Source of the DNA: Ophiosphaerella korrae
Lineage: Eukaryota > Ascomycota > Dothideomycetes > Pleosporales > Phaeosphaeriaceae
Reading direction: 5' to 3'
Length of the DNA stretch: 64,000 nucleotides
NCBI GenBank assembly: GCA_028456385.1
Contig: JALNQF010000009.1
Coordinates: 62,001 to 126,000, forward strand
In this document: positions 11,958 through 22,399 of the stretch, in pieces
Layout of the letters: every line of letters begins with the position of its first letter
Position numbering within the stretch: the first letter of the stretch is position 1
Translations under genes and position numbers: made by a program
The notes under the pieces: generated by a model
Seen by the model: only the letters and a program-made list of their open reading frames with translations
The model's database searches: none
What the model was told of the DNA's origin: nothing

Positions 11958-13436
11958 CTACCCTTCCTTCTCTGCTGCAGTCTCCGTACTCTTCATACTC
12001 CTCACACTCTTCAAACTCTTCTTACTTGTCGTCCGCCTCAGCTTAGCCTTAAACTTCTTCCACTTATTCTGCAACGATTCATCCTCCTTCTCCCTCTCGC
12101 CGCGATAACTATCCACACTACCCCTCGGATACTCGTGCTCAGACGCAAGATCCACGCTCTCGACATTGCGCACGTGTCCCGGGCGCGCGGGCTCTTTATT
12201 CTTCGCGAGGAGGATGAACTGTAAGGTTTGCCAGGCGGGCATGTGTGCAATGGGGCCATCGGGGGCGTTTGCTTGGGAGGTGGGGTTTTTCCAGGGGCAG
12301 TGTTCGCGGTGGGATTCGATGAGGCTGAGGCGGAGGGAGTCGATGGGGATGGAGAGTTTTTGGCTGGTTTGTTGGAGGCGCGAGGCCGAGGAGAGCCAGA
12401 GGCCGAGGCGCTGGAAACAGAAGTCGCATGTGGCGAGGGAGATGCGGGATTCAGATGTGCCGGACCAGCCGAAGAGGGCGAAGGCGAAGGCTACGGTGTC
12501 GGTAGGGGATGATGGGGGTGGGATAGTGGAGTCAGGGGTTTTGAAGAGTGTGGGGGGTATGCGTTGGAGGATGTCGGGTATTGGGGGGTCGGGAACTGCG
12601 ATGTGTTCGAGGAGCGGGAGGTCGGTGGCTATGGGTTGAAAGGACTTGTAACGGGACAATAGATCGGCAGCCGTGGCTGCGCGGCTGGCGATAGGGATGT
12701 GGTAGATGTCGTCTGCATGGTTGTTAGTACGGTGAGGGCGCTTTTGGTCTAAATCTTTAATCTTACCCTGACATCCTCGTTTCCTCCATAGGCAGTCCTC
12801 GGCGTGTCCCTTCTCGATCAATTCTGCAAATCTCTCCACCAGTTTGTCATCGACGTCCACGGCCAGATCCTCGCTCATTTCTATGGCTTTGCCCTCCATA
12901 TCCTTGCGCTTTGGCCTCAGCTTGACCGCAACGCGTTTTTCGCACCCTCCTATGCATGCAACTGTATTCCAAGCGTCGCAGCTCCACCCTCTCTTTGCCC
13001 ATTCAATCTCACTGATGGCGTCTGGTTTAGAAGTCCACTTTTTCACATCCGCAAACGTCTTGACTCTGCCAAGGAATTGGTCCTGACTATGCGGCTGGAA
13101 GTTGGCCGGCTTCCGCGGCGTAGAGGGCTGTGACACGGTATTCTTTCCCACTACCCTGACCGTGCCCTGTCGATTTGGTGTGAGGAGTTGATGCTTCAAA
13201 GCCTGGATACGCGCTTGGCTAGCCGATATGCTCCGGCCACGTTCCATATCACTGTCGGAACTCCGTGGGCGCTTGTTCGGTGGCTCGGGTGTCGTAGGAT
13301 CGGCCAGAGATGCAGTTGAGGCATTCGAGTGCTGGAGAGTACTGGCCAGGGAGGTTGTCGAGGTGGCCGCTATACTGTCAACGAGCTTGTGAAACTTGCG
13401 CTTCGTCGTAGCGAGCGCTGGCTGTGTTTCTGTCAT
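11958..13436 (-). CDS. RSM1: C3HC zinc-finger protein, Rsm1/NIPA family
   Basis: Member of the C3HC zinc-finger (NIPA/ZC3HC1, yeast Pml39, fission yeast Rsm1) family linked to mRNA export and the nuclear basket. Two exons, 13436-12767 and 12712-11958; 474 residues. The 54-nt intron (GTAAGA..TGCAG) contains no stop, so unspliced message would add 18 residues. Start ATG at 13436. The first 110 residues are Ser/Thr/Pro-rich and disordered. The C3HC segment follows: TFADVKKWTSKP, WAKRGWSC, then C..C and HAEDCLWRKRGC with the zinc ligands. A second C..C and H..C set (TCDFCFQRLGLW, SHREHCPWKN) matches the C-terminal Rsm1 region. The tail is basic. It diverges from HAL2. Confidence 0.88.
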   Translation of the reverse strand: MTETQPALATTKRKFHKLVDSIAATSTTSLASTLQHSNASTASLADPTTPEPPNKRPRSSDSDMERGRSISASQARIQALKHQLLTPNRQGTVRVVGKNTVSQPSTPRKPANFQPHSQDQFLGRVKTFADVKKWTSKPDAISEIEWAKRGWSCDAWNTVACIGGCEKRVAVKLRPKRKDMEGKAIEMSEDLAVDVDDKLVERFAELIEKGHAEDCLWRKRGCQGKIKDLDQKRPHRTNNHADDIYHIPIASRAATAADLLSRYKSFQPIATDLPLLEHIAVPDPPIPDILQRIPPTLFKTPDSTIPPPSSPTDTVAFAFALFGWSGTSESRISLATCDFCFQRLGLWLSSASRLQQTSQKLSIPIDSLRLSLIESHREHCPWKNPTSQANAPDGPIAHMPAWQTLQFILLAKNKEPARPGHVRNVESVDLASEHEYPRGSVDSYRGEREKEDESLQNKWKKFKAKLRRTTSKKSLKSVRSMKSTETAAEKEG

Positions 13437-13802
13437 GATGGCTGGTTGCACAGGGCAGTGGTGGTGGTGATATTGTGATAGTCGGCAGGGTGACGGTCTG
13501 GTGGTTTCTTTGTGACGATCTTTGTTTACTTGGCAACTAATTCAATGCTGAGGCATCAGCGAGCTGGTATCTGACAACGGATAACGTCGAGAGAGAGAGA
13601 GAGAGAGAGTGCACGTGTTCTAGGCGTGTGTGTTTGCAGTCTAGGCTCAAACAACGTGATGTCGACAGGTGTGGTTACCATGGCGGCCACCACCAAAAAG
13701 GAAACCCCCGAGTTGGACTCCGGCGCCGCCAAGTCGCTGTCACGTTACGTACACCCCACCAAAACTCGCACCCCCACCAAGCCATCGTCATTTGCTTAGC
13801 CC
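13437..13802. promoter_or_regulatory. bidirectional promoter between RSM1 and HAL2
   Basis: The starts of the two divergent genes are separated by 366 bp. The interval holds a GA microsatellite and, downstream of it, reading frames with no similarity to known proteins. Confidence 0.45.
13589..13609. repeat. GA dinucleotide microsatellite
   Basis: Perfect (GA)10 tract plus one base in the RSM1/HAL2 intergenic region. GA tracts in fungal promoters are often nucleosome-poor, but no function can be shown here. Confidence 0.9.
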
Positions 13803-15014
13803 ATGCCCCGGCCAATTGCGACATTTCGATATTTTCGTTTTGCTCTCGTCATCCTGGCCATCTCGTTGCTTGTACCCTCGCTCCTGTCGCGGAGTGTTAC
13901 TCGTCTGGCTCAGCTAAAGCACCACATCTACCCCAGGACACTGCATACAATGGCCTACGAAAAGGAATTGAACGTTGCCCTCCTGGCCGTTCAGCGAGCC
14001 TCCATCCTCACCAAGACGGTCTACTCGAGCCACTCCAAGGGCACTCTCTCCAAGAGCGACTCGTCGCCCGTCACAATCGGCGACTTTGGTGCACAAGCCC
14101 TCATCATCGCCTCCATAAAGCACGCCTTCCCTAATGATGAGGTTGTTGGCGAAGAAGATGCAGATGACCTGCGCAAGAACGAGTCAGAACGGAAGCTCGT
14201 CTGGGACCTTGTGCAAGCCGCGAAGCTCGATGACTCGTCGGCCGAAGAAACGATTGGCGGCCCAATAAAGAGCGTCGACGATATGCTCACAGCTCTCGAC
14301 AGCGGGAGGAGCAACGGGGGCAGCAAGGGCAGGATCTGGGCGCTAGACCCAATTGACGGCACAAAGGGCTTCTTGCGGGGTGGACAGTATGCCGTGTGTC
14401 TGGCGCTGATGGTGGACGGTGTGCCCACAGTGGGTGTCATCGGCTGCCCCAACCTCCCAGTCGATGACCAGGCCCCGCTTGACGCCTCCGTCGGCGTAGA
14501 TGCAGATGACAGGGAAGGGAAGGGCGTACTATTTAGTGCAGTCAAAGGCCAAGGCGCCGCAAGCCGACCACTCAGCAAAGGGGCACTGGAAGAGCCGAAG
14601 AAAATATCCATGAAGGCCGTGCCAGATGTCAGCCAAGCAATCTTTTGCGAATCGGTAGAAGCGGGTCACTCTTCTCACGGTGACAACGCTGCCATTGCCT
14701 CCAAACTCGGCATCACAAAGTCCTCTGTGCGGATGGATTCGCAAGCAAAGTATGCGTCTATTGCACGAGGCGCGGGAGATATCTACCTTAGATTACCAGT
14801 CAGTAAGGCTTATGAGGAAAAGATTTGGGACCATGCCGCCGGTGTAGTCTTAGTGCAAGAGGCGGGTGGTGAGGTTACAGATGCTTGGGGCAAACCCTTG
14901 GACTTCAGCATTGGCCGGACACTGAAAGAGAATAAGGGCGTCGTCGCGGCACCCAAAGACGTCTATCCAAGAGTGATTGAGGTTGTCAGGGAAGTTTTAA
15001 GCGCCAAACAGTAA
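13803..15014 (+). CDS. HAL2: 3'(2'),5'-bisphosphate nucleotidase (Hal2/Met22)
   Basis: Removes the 3'-phosphate from PAP and PAPS by-products of sulfate assimilation; Mg-dependent, Li/Na-sensitive inositol monophosphatase-fold enzyme. Single exon, 403 residues. The family core starts at MAYEKELNVALLAVQRAS (Met 50, base 13950), the usual yeast-type start. Upstream, 49 extra in-frame residues begin with Arg-rich sequence and a hydrophobic run FALVILAISLLVP, which could be a signal anchor or mitochondrial presequence. Motifs: SPVTIGDFGAQ, VVGEED, WALDPIDGTKGF (metal ligands Asp/Asp), and WDHAAGVVLVQEAGG. The longer start at 13803 is used because the frame is open from there; both starts may be used. 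Confidence 0.93.
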   Translation: MPRPIATFRYFRFALVILAISLLVPSLLSRSVTRLAQLKHHIYPRTLHTMAYEKELNVALLAVQRASILTKTVYSSHSKGTLSKSDSSPVTIGDFGAQALIIASIKHAFPNDEVVGEEDADDLRKNESERKLVWDLVQAAKLDDSSAEETIGGPIKSVDDMLTALDSGRSNGGSKGRIWALDPIDGTKGFLRGGQYAVCLALMVDGVPTVGVIGCPNLPVDDQAPLDASVGVDADDREGKGVLFSAVKGQGAASRPLSKGALEEPKKISMKAVPDVSQAIFCESVEAGHSSHGDNAAIASKLGITKSSVRMDSQAKYASIARGAGDIYLRLPVSKAYEEKIWDHAAGVVLVQEAGGEVTDAWGKPLDFSIGRTLKENKGVVAAPKDVYPRVIEVVREVLSAKQ

Positions 15015-16029
15015 AGTTATTATATATATAAAATACAGTGAACACCCATCAGCAGTATCCTAGCGTGAAGGCGGTTTAAGAGCCGTTATGATAGCTAACC
15101 AAGTGCCATGGTTGCAACAGCAGTCAGCGCTTTTTGCCCTGATTTCCTAGTACTGACAACAACTTACGCCCTGATTCGACCAACAGACAACACTTCGCAG
15201 CTCTTGGACTGAATGAGGCTCAATAAGAGAGATTATAAGACTCAAAACTCCCTACATGCCTCCGTTTCATCATTCTTGCCAATGTCTCCCAAGCAGGTCA
15301 AGCCGATAGCAGCAACTTGCTTGACTTGCTTGTTGGACACCGTGGGGTAGATTTCAGAAATGTGCAACGGCGGTCTCAGGATTGAAAGCACATCTACCAA
15401 CGCAAGATATATAGATAGTAAGCTGGGCGCCTTTAAAGTAGTATAAGTCGGGAATCCATATTCATGTTTAAGAAGGATACCCCTTCAACGGCGTTTTAAA
15501 GAGTGAGATAGAAGCATAGTAAGTAAACGATTAGAGTAGCTCTCTTCAAAAGCATGCCCCATGATCCCTCTACCACAACGGACAGGGTAATCAATGACTA
15601 CATGTGCTAGTCGCTCCAACAAATAAATCAAGCCCTAATGACCAATTTTATCTCGCATGAACTGAGATGGGAGATCGCTCAGAGCTTGTTGTATGGGAGG
15701 TAGAACATCTTTCATGTAACTTCATTCATCATACTCAATATACGTAATTGGCAACCAGACTCAGATAAATCTGGACATTCTAATCATCTTACTTTACACA
15801 CGATGCGTGTTATATACGATTAGAGTCTTTAATGCTACTAGTGTGTGTCGAGAAGAGCTCAGAGCGCCTTGATCTCGAGAACGCACAGTGGTTACACATC
15901 TTCCCAGTTTCATTACATGTGTTTGCTAACATACACGGACGAAGCGCCCTCAGATCTTAATGAATAAAGTCCTTTTTTTTTTGGGGGGGGGGGGGGGCAT
16001 GTACCGCGATTTCATGTAATCTCTACCAC
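15015..16029. other. intergenic, about 1 kb
   Basis: No gene is recognised between HAL2 and the broken oxygenase. The left part includes an AT-rich 3' region after the HAL2 stop. A long T/G homopolymer junction lies near the right end. Confidence 0.5.
15973..15997. repeat. T10-G15 homopolymer junction
   Basis: Ten T directly followed by fifteen G. It is the longest G run in the window, and is either a hypervariable tract or a sequencing/assembly weak point. Confidence 0.85.
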
Positions 16030-17083
16030 TCAATACAGAATCTTCGTCATCTCCTTGTGAAATTCCAAGGCCGTCATATCCCTATATGTTGTTGGGTGGT
16101 CCTCAGTTACAAATTGCGGCAAAGGTCCCACATTAGTATCGCGACTAGCTTTGAAGAAGAAGACACTCGAGTATCGGTCGGGAAGAGACCCCATCCTCTT
16201 GCCTCCCATGTTGAATGGGAGCGAAACTTGATGCACACCCGCACGATATAGTCGTTAGTCAAACGCACAAATGTATCACTGATGTTAATGACCAACTCCG
16301 ATGGCTGGCCCTCAGGTGTCGGGAGCACAGGCGCGAATGTTCCTGGATTCCGACGGTCCTCTAGCTCAAGGCCGCCTACCGAGTCCTGGAAAAGGAGTGT
16401 GATAATTCCAAAGTCGGTATGAGGCCATGTACGCTTGTGCTTCCCTTGCAACAGCGTCTCGATCGATACAGACGGGTAGTTGCAGCACACGCAGCTCACT
16501 GGCGGCGCGTGTGCAGCGCTCGACGAGAGCACCTTTGGGCAGCTTCAAGCCCACCTCCAACGCTTCCATGACCTGGAGGCTGATTTTTTGGCAAACCTCA
16601 AAATACTTCTCCATGAAAATGCGGAATTCGGGAAGGTCTTCATCAGGCCAGAGATTGGGATACTCTACATCGTCTCGAGGGCCACAGTCAAAGTGCTCCT
16701 TCTCATCGCGCAAGCCGTCGCCCGTTCCTCCATTCAGATTCTCCTTGCGCAATTTTGATGTCGTCTCAGCGCCTTTCCGGCTCCAGCCACGCTGCGGATC
16801 TGGACCTGGGTGATGCAAGATCTTGGTTTTCTGTTCCGTGGAAAGTGCAAAGAAGCGCTTGCTCTAGTCAAGCTCTATCAGTAATAATTTACAAGATACC
16901 GCTTGCTATGGTCCCAAGTGCTTACTATAGCGAACAGCTTCCTAACCATGTGAGGGGCAACGCCGTGATTGACGAGCTTTGCAAACCCGTGATCGTGAAA
17001 GCTTTCTGTTAGGGCGTCACCAAGTTCTTGCCGCTGCGCCTCATCTCCCTTAGTAAAGAGCTCGAAGTCGAGAGTTGCTAAAG
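16030..17083 (-). pseudogene. 2OG-Fe(II) oxygenase pseudogene (isopenicillin N synthase-like fold)
   Basis: The recognisable coding part runs 17083-16926, intron 16925-16864 (GTAAGC..CTAG), then 16863-16030. An acceptor with a T-rich tract ends at 17084, so a first exon must lie upstream, but its ATG is not clear. N-terminal homology is typical: LDFELF, FHDHGFAKLVNHGV. The catalytic region has WPHTDFGIITLLFQD (HxD), GLELED and LVINISD, and the end has HQVSLPF and LPDRYSSVFFFKAS. The frame is broken twice: near 16481, between ELRVL and NYPSVSIETL, and near 16238, between TNDYIVR and HQVSLPF. The two shifts sum to zero, but the whole catalytic core between them cannot be read in one frame. No intron explains either. 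Sequencing error is possible but needs two events. Confidence 0.72.
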
Positions 17084-17642
17084 CTATAATGTAAAAAAAA
17101 AAGGTATGCTTGTCTTTGTGATGTGATCTAGTTATAAACTCCAAGACCTAACAGTATCCGCTTCTCCTTTTAAACGCCTTAAAAAGAGCATGTATACAGA
17201 CAGTAGTAATGGTACATTACCTCCAATCTCCTAGCTCCATAGACGTCTACATGCCCAAAAGTGTGAACTAAGCTCCGAGTAGAAATGCTCATCGCACTTA
17301 GGAAACTGGCCGAAACAACGTTATAAACACCGAACTACATTGCGAACACTCGTTTCTCCGATAGCCTTTGCTTGCCTCTCAATTGTCCAGGATACCCGAT
17401 TCGCAGATTGGAGCTCCAATGTAAGACATCGAAGCGACAGGGATTGCGGAGTTATATTGCACATTTCTCTTTTTGACTTCGGAAGGGTTCGCACGCAAAT
17501 CGAATGGGGAACGATCTATTCCGCTCATGCGGTGACGTCAGACTCGCCCCGCTGACGTAAGAAAGGAACACGTTCACTCATGCCGAGTACCCGTATGCTT
17601 GCGTTTTCGCGCGGAAACTGCAGTCTTGATGCCGTACTCGCA

Positions 17643-18158
17643 ATGGCAAAACACATGGAGAATGTCACAACCCCAGATAGTCCGGCACGTACGTGATTCC
17701 ATAGACGAATATCTCAGCAATGCTTGATCAAACAACCAGCTAACCCAAATAACAACCAGCAATTGGCCCGTATTCACAAGCCATCAAAGCCAATGGATTC
17801 GTGTTCCTTTCTGGAATGATGCCTGCCACGCCTGATGGGAAGCAGGTGAGCGGCAACGTAGCAGAAAGGACGCATCAGATGTGCCGGAACGCTGCTGCAG
17901 TTTTGCATGCTGCAGGATCCAGCATGGAGAAGACTGTCAAGGTTACCGTAAGTTTTGTGTCATAAAGCACACAACGGTTGTAAGTCTTTGGCTGAGTATC
18001 ATGCCTTGCAGGTGTATTTCTCAGACCTTGACGACTTCAAAGAAATGAATGATGTTTACGCAATGTATTTTTCTCACAAGCCTGCACGGAGCGCAATCGA
18101 GGCCAAAAGGCTACCAGCGGGAGCCTCGATGGAGATGGGTATTATTGCATTGCAATAA
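17643..18158 (+). CDS. RidA/YjgF-family protein (enamine/imine deaminase-like)
   Basis: Small trimeric-fold protein of the RidA (Hmf1/Mmf1, UK114) family, which hydrolyses reactive enamine/imine intermediates. Three exons: 17643-17688, 17760-17947 and 18012-18158; 126 residues, typical length. Introns are phase 1 and 0 with GTACGT and GTAAGT donors. Family motifs: IGPYSQAIKANGFVFLSG near residues 17-34, MEKTVKVTVYFSDLDDF, and the signature KPARSAIEAKRLPAGASMEM, with the Arg of PARS that binds substrate carboxylate. It lies between two 2OG-oxygenase genes and may belong with them to a metabolite cluster. No organelle-targeting sequence is visible. Confidence 0.9.
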
Positions 18159-18882
18159 GAATACATGTCGCCTATTGCGCTAGGGTGCTATTTCTATTTC
18201 ATCTTTCCACTTGAAAATATGATCGATACTATGTCCAAAACCTATCTTTTTAAATCTATGACCCATCTCGTGGGTATGTTGAATTGCTAGACTAGTCGTC
18301 CTAGGACTCACGTAGTTCCTGGGATTTCCACAAATCTTTCCAGCGCACTTCAATGGAGTCCTCGCTTTCTAAAAAGTCCAATGCAAGGCCCTGAATCGTA
18401 TGCCAGGCAATACGACAATGTAGAAATCATGTTCTCGGGTTATATAGACGGAATGCAATGGCTAGATGACAAAGTGCTGGTAAACTGCCAGGACTGGCCA
18501 TCATGAAGCCGTCTGTGGCTCCGTCCCAGAGACCACTCCTCCCAAGGGACACCCAAGTTTCTCCCGTATTCAAATATTGTGCATCTATAGGGTAGGGATT
18601 GGTACTTCAACTGCAACTGGGCATGTAGTGAGGAGGAGTGGCCCTACTAAAGGTAAGGGATATAAATTATGCCGACAGCTAAATTCGAGTAATGTTAGTT
18701 AACCTGCTATAGCTTAGAGATGTCTAAAACATAGAAAGGAATATGAGTTTTTTTTCTTTAGGAAGAGCATGAGGTTATTCTGTAGCAAATAGGTGGTCCT
18801 GCTATTCGAATCGTGTACAAGTGAGTTCACGCCCTGAAACATATACCGCGCTACAGTTAACCTAGAAACACTGCATCCTAGC
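18159..18882. other. intergenic, about 0.7 kb
   Basis: No gene is seen between the convergent RidA and oxygenase genes. The stretch is AT-rich with dense stops. Confidence 0.5.
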
Positions 18883-20146
18883 CTAAACGCTTTCTACCAC
18901 CCTTGTGAACCTAGTTGAAGATGAGGCATTTGGCTCAAAGTCTGGAAGATCCAGAGCTGGGAACACTCTCTGTACCTTGCGTGCTAGGTATTGCGACCAG
19001 CTCCCCCGAACCTCGCGAAACGTTGTGTTGGCCCATCGCAGCTCAGCTAGTCGCTTCTCCTCGTCGGACAGCGGCAGGAGATGATCCAGTGGCAGGTGCT
19101 TCATCTCGGCATTCCAGGCAAAGTCAAAGAAAAGAGGAAAGGAGAAGCGTGGTGGGGAGTCCGGTGTAGGCCGGCGGACGCGGTGAGGACGAGATCGGTA
19201 GCGGCCGTGCGTGAGCTGGTCGAACATGTCGCCAACTGCTTGCGAGTTAGCTGTTGGTGGACGATGGGTAGAAGCAATAATTTATCGCTCACCGTTTACT
19301 ACAAATCCGTTCTTAATAACGGGAACATCCACCCACTTATCAGATGGGGAGAGAACCTTTAGTAACACCGTGAGTTGGAGCTCATAGAATTAGGGAGGTC
19401 TCATATCTTGACTAGACTAACCTGTAGGCCGGGCGAGTCCACCTTGAGGATCGTAAGATAACCGAAATCTAAACCCAGTGATTACCGTTAGCATCTAGGG
19501 CTATTGGATTGTTCTAACCTGTATGTTCGCCAATGCCGAAGCTGTCCTCACTACTCTCTGGCCCGCTATAGGCATTGTGTTCGATGGGCGCATACTTGAA
19601 GCATCGAAAGAGTACCACTGGCTCCGGCTCCAATAAACGCTTTGACAAATCGTTTTTACTTAAACCCAAGCCCAAAGAGAACATGTCCGTAAGTGTCTTT
19701 CCCAGCCTCATCACCTCATCAACGTACTCGAGCACTTCATGCCGCATGTCGGGGAGATCCTGGTCGGGAAATTGGTTTTTGCCGTGCAGCGGGAGACCGA
19801 CGAGCGGATGGTCATCAGCATGCTCAGGGCCAATGTATAGGCCTTCTTTCCAGTCAACATGGCCGTGCGTACACTCGCCGCCGAGCGGCATATAACCGCG
19901 CCAGGCTACACCCCCATTGCGCACATCGAGGGCTGTCTTGACGTCAAAAGGTAGGTCGAAGAAATCCCTTGAGACAGAGAGAAGGGATGACTGCGTTTCA
20001 GGGGAGACCTCAGTGCCTGTGACGATAAGGAAGCCCCATGTGGAGGCAGCAACGTGTATAGCTTGGATAGCGTGTTGGGCTTCCGGGGACTGCGGCCCGG
20101 TACTGTAGTACGCCGCCAGATCAGCGATGGGAACTTGCTCAGCCAT
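18883..20146 (-). CDS. 2OG-Fe(II) oxygenase (isopenicillin N synthase-like)
   Basis: Non-haem iron, 2-oxoglutarate-dependent oxygenase. Four exons: 20146-19519, 19468-19422, 19356-19293 and 19235-18883; 363 residues; phases 1, 0 and 1 all fit. Start ATG at 20146. The N-terminal DIOX_N part includes VPIADLAAYY, TWGFLIVTG and SRDFFDLP. The jelly-roll part has GEHTDFGYLTIL (His and Asp iron ligands, split by intron 1) and VGDMFDQLTHGRYRSRPHRV. The second His comes in RPHRV and the 2OG-binding Arg in PPRFSFPLFFDF. All catalytic residues are present and the frame is open, unlike the related broken gene at 16030-17083. The substrate is unknown; the neighbours suggest specialised metabolism. Confidence 0.88.
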
Positions 20147-20234
20147 AGGTGTGCAGATGTATGTAACGTTCTATCTTGAGTGGCGATTCTCTGATTATGT
20201 CTGTCTAAATACACTCCAACCGTTACACAAGTCC

Positions 20235-20704
20235 TTACCCCACATGCTTAGTCATTCCTGGTCGTGGTTGGCTGTCATCCAACCCGTTCATGGATTCAGG
20301 TTCACCTAAAATATAACAGCATCCTTCACGCACAGTCGCTCGCCGTACCTGTACAAGAGAAACGGCAATGAACAACAATGCCAGGAAGCCCAGCGATGTG
20401 TTGCCCCAAACATAACCCAGTAAATCATACAGCCACGACCCTGCTAATGGCAGAAATTTGCTGCCCATCTATCGCAGAGCATTGTTCGCGCTAAGAGCTA
20501 AGGCAGCACCCTTAGAGCCAAAGAGGTGGAGCTACGTGGGCATCTAACATTCTCAGCGTCTGGAAATAATGCACAAAATCTGGGATCTTGGCTTACCACA
20601 ACAGAATAAGCCCCAAACCCGATAAAGGAAGCCACAATTATTGGAATGATCCAATGCACTATGTAGTGCGTAGTCCAGCTATAAGTGAAGAGCCCAACGG
20701 CCAC
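20235..20704 (-). pseudogene. relic of an MFS transporter C-terminus
   Basis: Reading 20704 to 20235, a segment with HWIIPIIVASFIGFGAYSVV resembles transmembrane helix 9-10 of DHA1-type MFS carriers. A GTAAGC donor follows, then AALALSANNALR, a TAG stop at about 20470, and KFLPLAGSWLYDLLGYVWG plus a last helix. This is the order expected for the last three helices of the family, but no N-terminal two thirds are present and at least one stop interrupts it. It is a truncated, dead copy, possibly related to the transporter at 29403-31175. Confidence 0.6.
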
Positions 20705-22090
20705 AAATGAACTAAGCTATCACTACGCTTAGGACCAAGGCGATACCTAGTCAAAGGTACACGAACCCTGAAACAGACGAGAAGAAACTGTACTAGCCCC
20801 GAAATACTCCGTTGAAGGTGGTGAAAAGGGTACGGATGTCTCCAAAAACCAAAGCAGCTGTAAGCATAAGGTCTTCACAAGAGAGGACAGTAATTGTATG
20901 TGCACTTGGAGGGATAGTAGGTTGTATTGTTGTTGATGTAAGATGAATCGCTACCCTGTTGGCAGCGATCCATCTCGTCCCTTGTAACCGAGTGAGATCA
21001 CGTGAAGTCTACTTCACCTCAACCATGTCGGTCTATTCATGCCCCAGGAGAGGCCCCATCTTTTACATAGCGTAGACCACTTGGCGGTAATCAAATACAA
21101 ACATATATATATCGGTCCACAATAGGCTCAATTGACTAGTAGCCTGACAGCAGCGTACAACGACAGGGCCAGCACCACAAGTGAGCGGATCAGCAACATG
21201 GTCGAACACAAATTTATTCTTCAAAACGGCTACAAGCAATGACGACTTATTAGCCCCGCCAGCGACCCCGGTGTCACCACAGGGTGTGATCATATTACTA
21301 CATTGGTCATCTCATATCAGGCGGTCATTGACTTCGGTTATTCATGGGGCACTTATGGTATTAACCAAGTATCGCGATAATTACAATGTGTGTCCATCTC
21401 TTTCGGCTGGGTCAGTTGCACTGATTGGCCTCATCATCCGACCCTTCCCAGTCAGCTAAGATCACGCCCTCCTCTTCGAGAGAAGGTTCCCTGCCGCTGT
21501 TGCTGGTCGCCTGCGACATTCTTCGAGTTAGGTGTAAGGATTCGTTAGAGAGAGTCACATCATTCCAAAAAGAAAGAGAGTTCGTTGACGGTTGTGGCTG
21601 CGGAGCCAGATGGTACAGGCGGGTGTCAAAAAGGACGGATATGGCTCGTGCGCATAGAATTCAATCAAATCTTACGTGCACTATAATTTACATACAACTT
21701 AGATCGATTAGTATTGTGTATACCCACATCTAGCCTTTTACATAGCTGTACAACGATATCCTGAATTGTATATAGAATTCTATTGGAGTAACTGTCAGGC
21801 GACAGCCTGAATCCGCCCACTCTAGTCTACTCTGGTCCACTTTGGGCCATCCGGCCCTATTGTTACGGGTACCTACCCTACACCAACCTCACCAGAACTC
21901 AAGCCAATAGAACCCTTACACGACGAGGCAGACGAGTGCGAATGGGATAACGAAGCCTGTCATAACCTGAATACATGATCAAGACTTACATGATTGATTC
22001 GCGATTCATAGAATACGAATCTACGAATTAAGGCTTACGTAATTAATTTGCAATTTGTAGAACACAAACCTACAATTAATTAGGTACTAA
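20705..22090. other. intergenic, repetitive-looking
   Basis: About 1.4 kb without a recognisable gene. From about 21960 the sequence becomes very AT-rich with short repeated words (ACTTACATGATTGATTCGCG and ATTAAGGCTTACGTAATTAA types). A TGTTACGGGTACC word near 21861 recalls the start of an LTR, but no matching end was found. Confidence 0.4.
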
Positions 22091-22110
22091 TATATATATA
22101 TATATATATA
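22091..22110. repeat. TA dinucleotide microsatellite
   Basis: Perfect (TA)10 tract about 90 bp before the left end of the transposon. Confidence 0.9.
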
Positions 22111-22200
22111 ACGAACCTAGACAATTATCCTGATAGAGGGTATAGTTAAGCTTAGCTTTACTTAAGCCTAGTATATTACTTGTAATAATAATCTTTTATA

Positions 22201-22244
22201 ACGTGAGCGGCAAGCGAACCACCCGGACAAGCGAAACGCCCACC
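22201..22244 (+). repeat. left terminal inverted repeat
   Basis: 44 bp starting ACGTGAGCGGCAAGCGAACC, complementary to the right repeat with a single mismatch at position 27. Confidence 0.92.
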
Positions 22245-22399
22245 CTATACACTATCACGACTCCGCACTTGAATAACTCAACGCTACAACAAGCTATTGC
22301 AGTGCAAAGTAGCTTAAATTACTCCTCTATATCTACTCTATCCTACTTGCACGTGCGCTTATTATATCCTATCTTACCACATGTTTTACAGCGCCAAAC

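Noticed and set aside
21861..22199. Possible solo LTR starting TGTTACGGGTACC
   Set aside because: No matching ACA end, no second copy and no target duplication could be found in the window.
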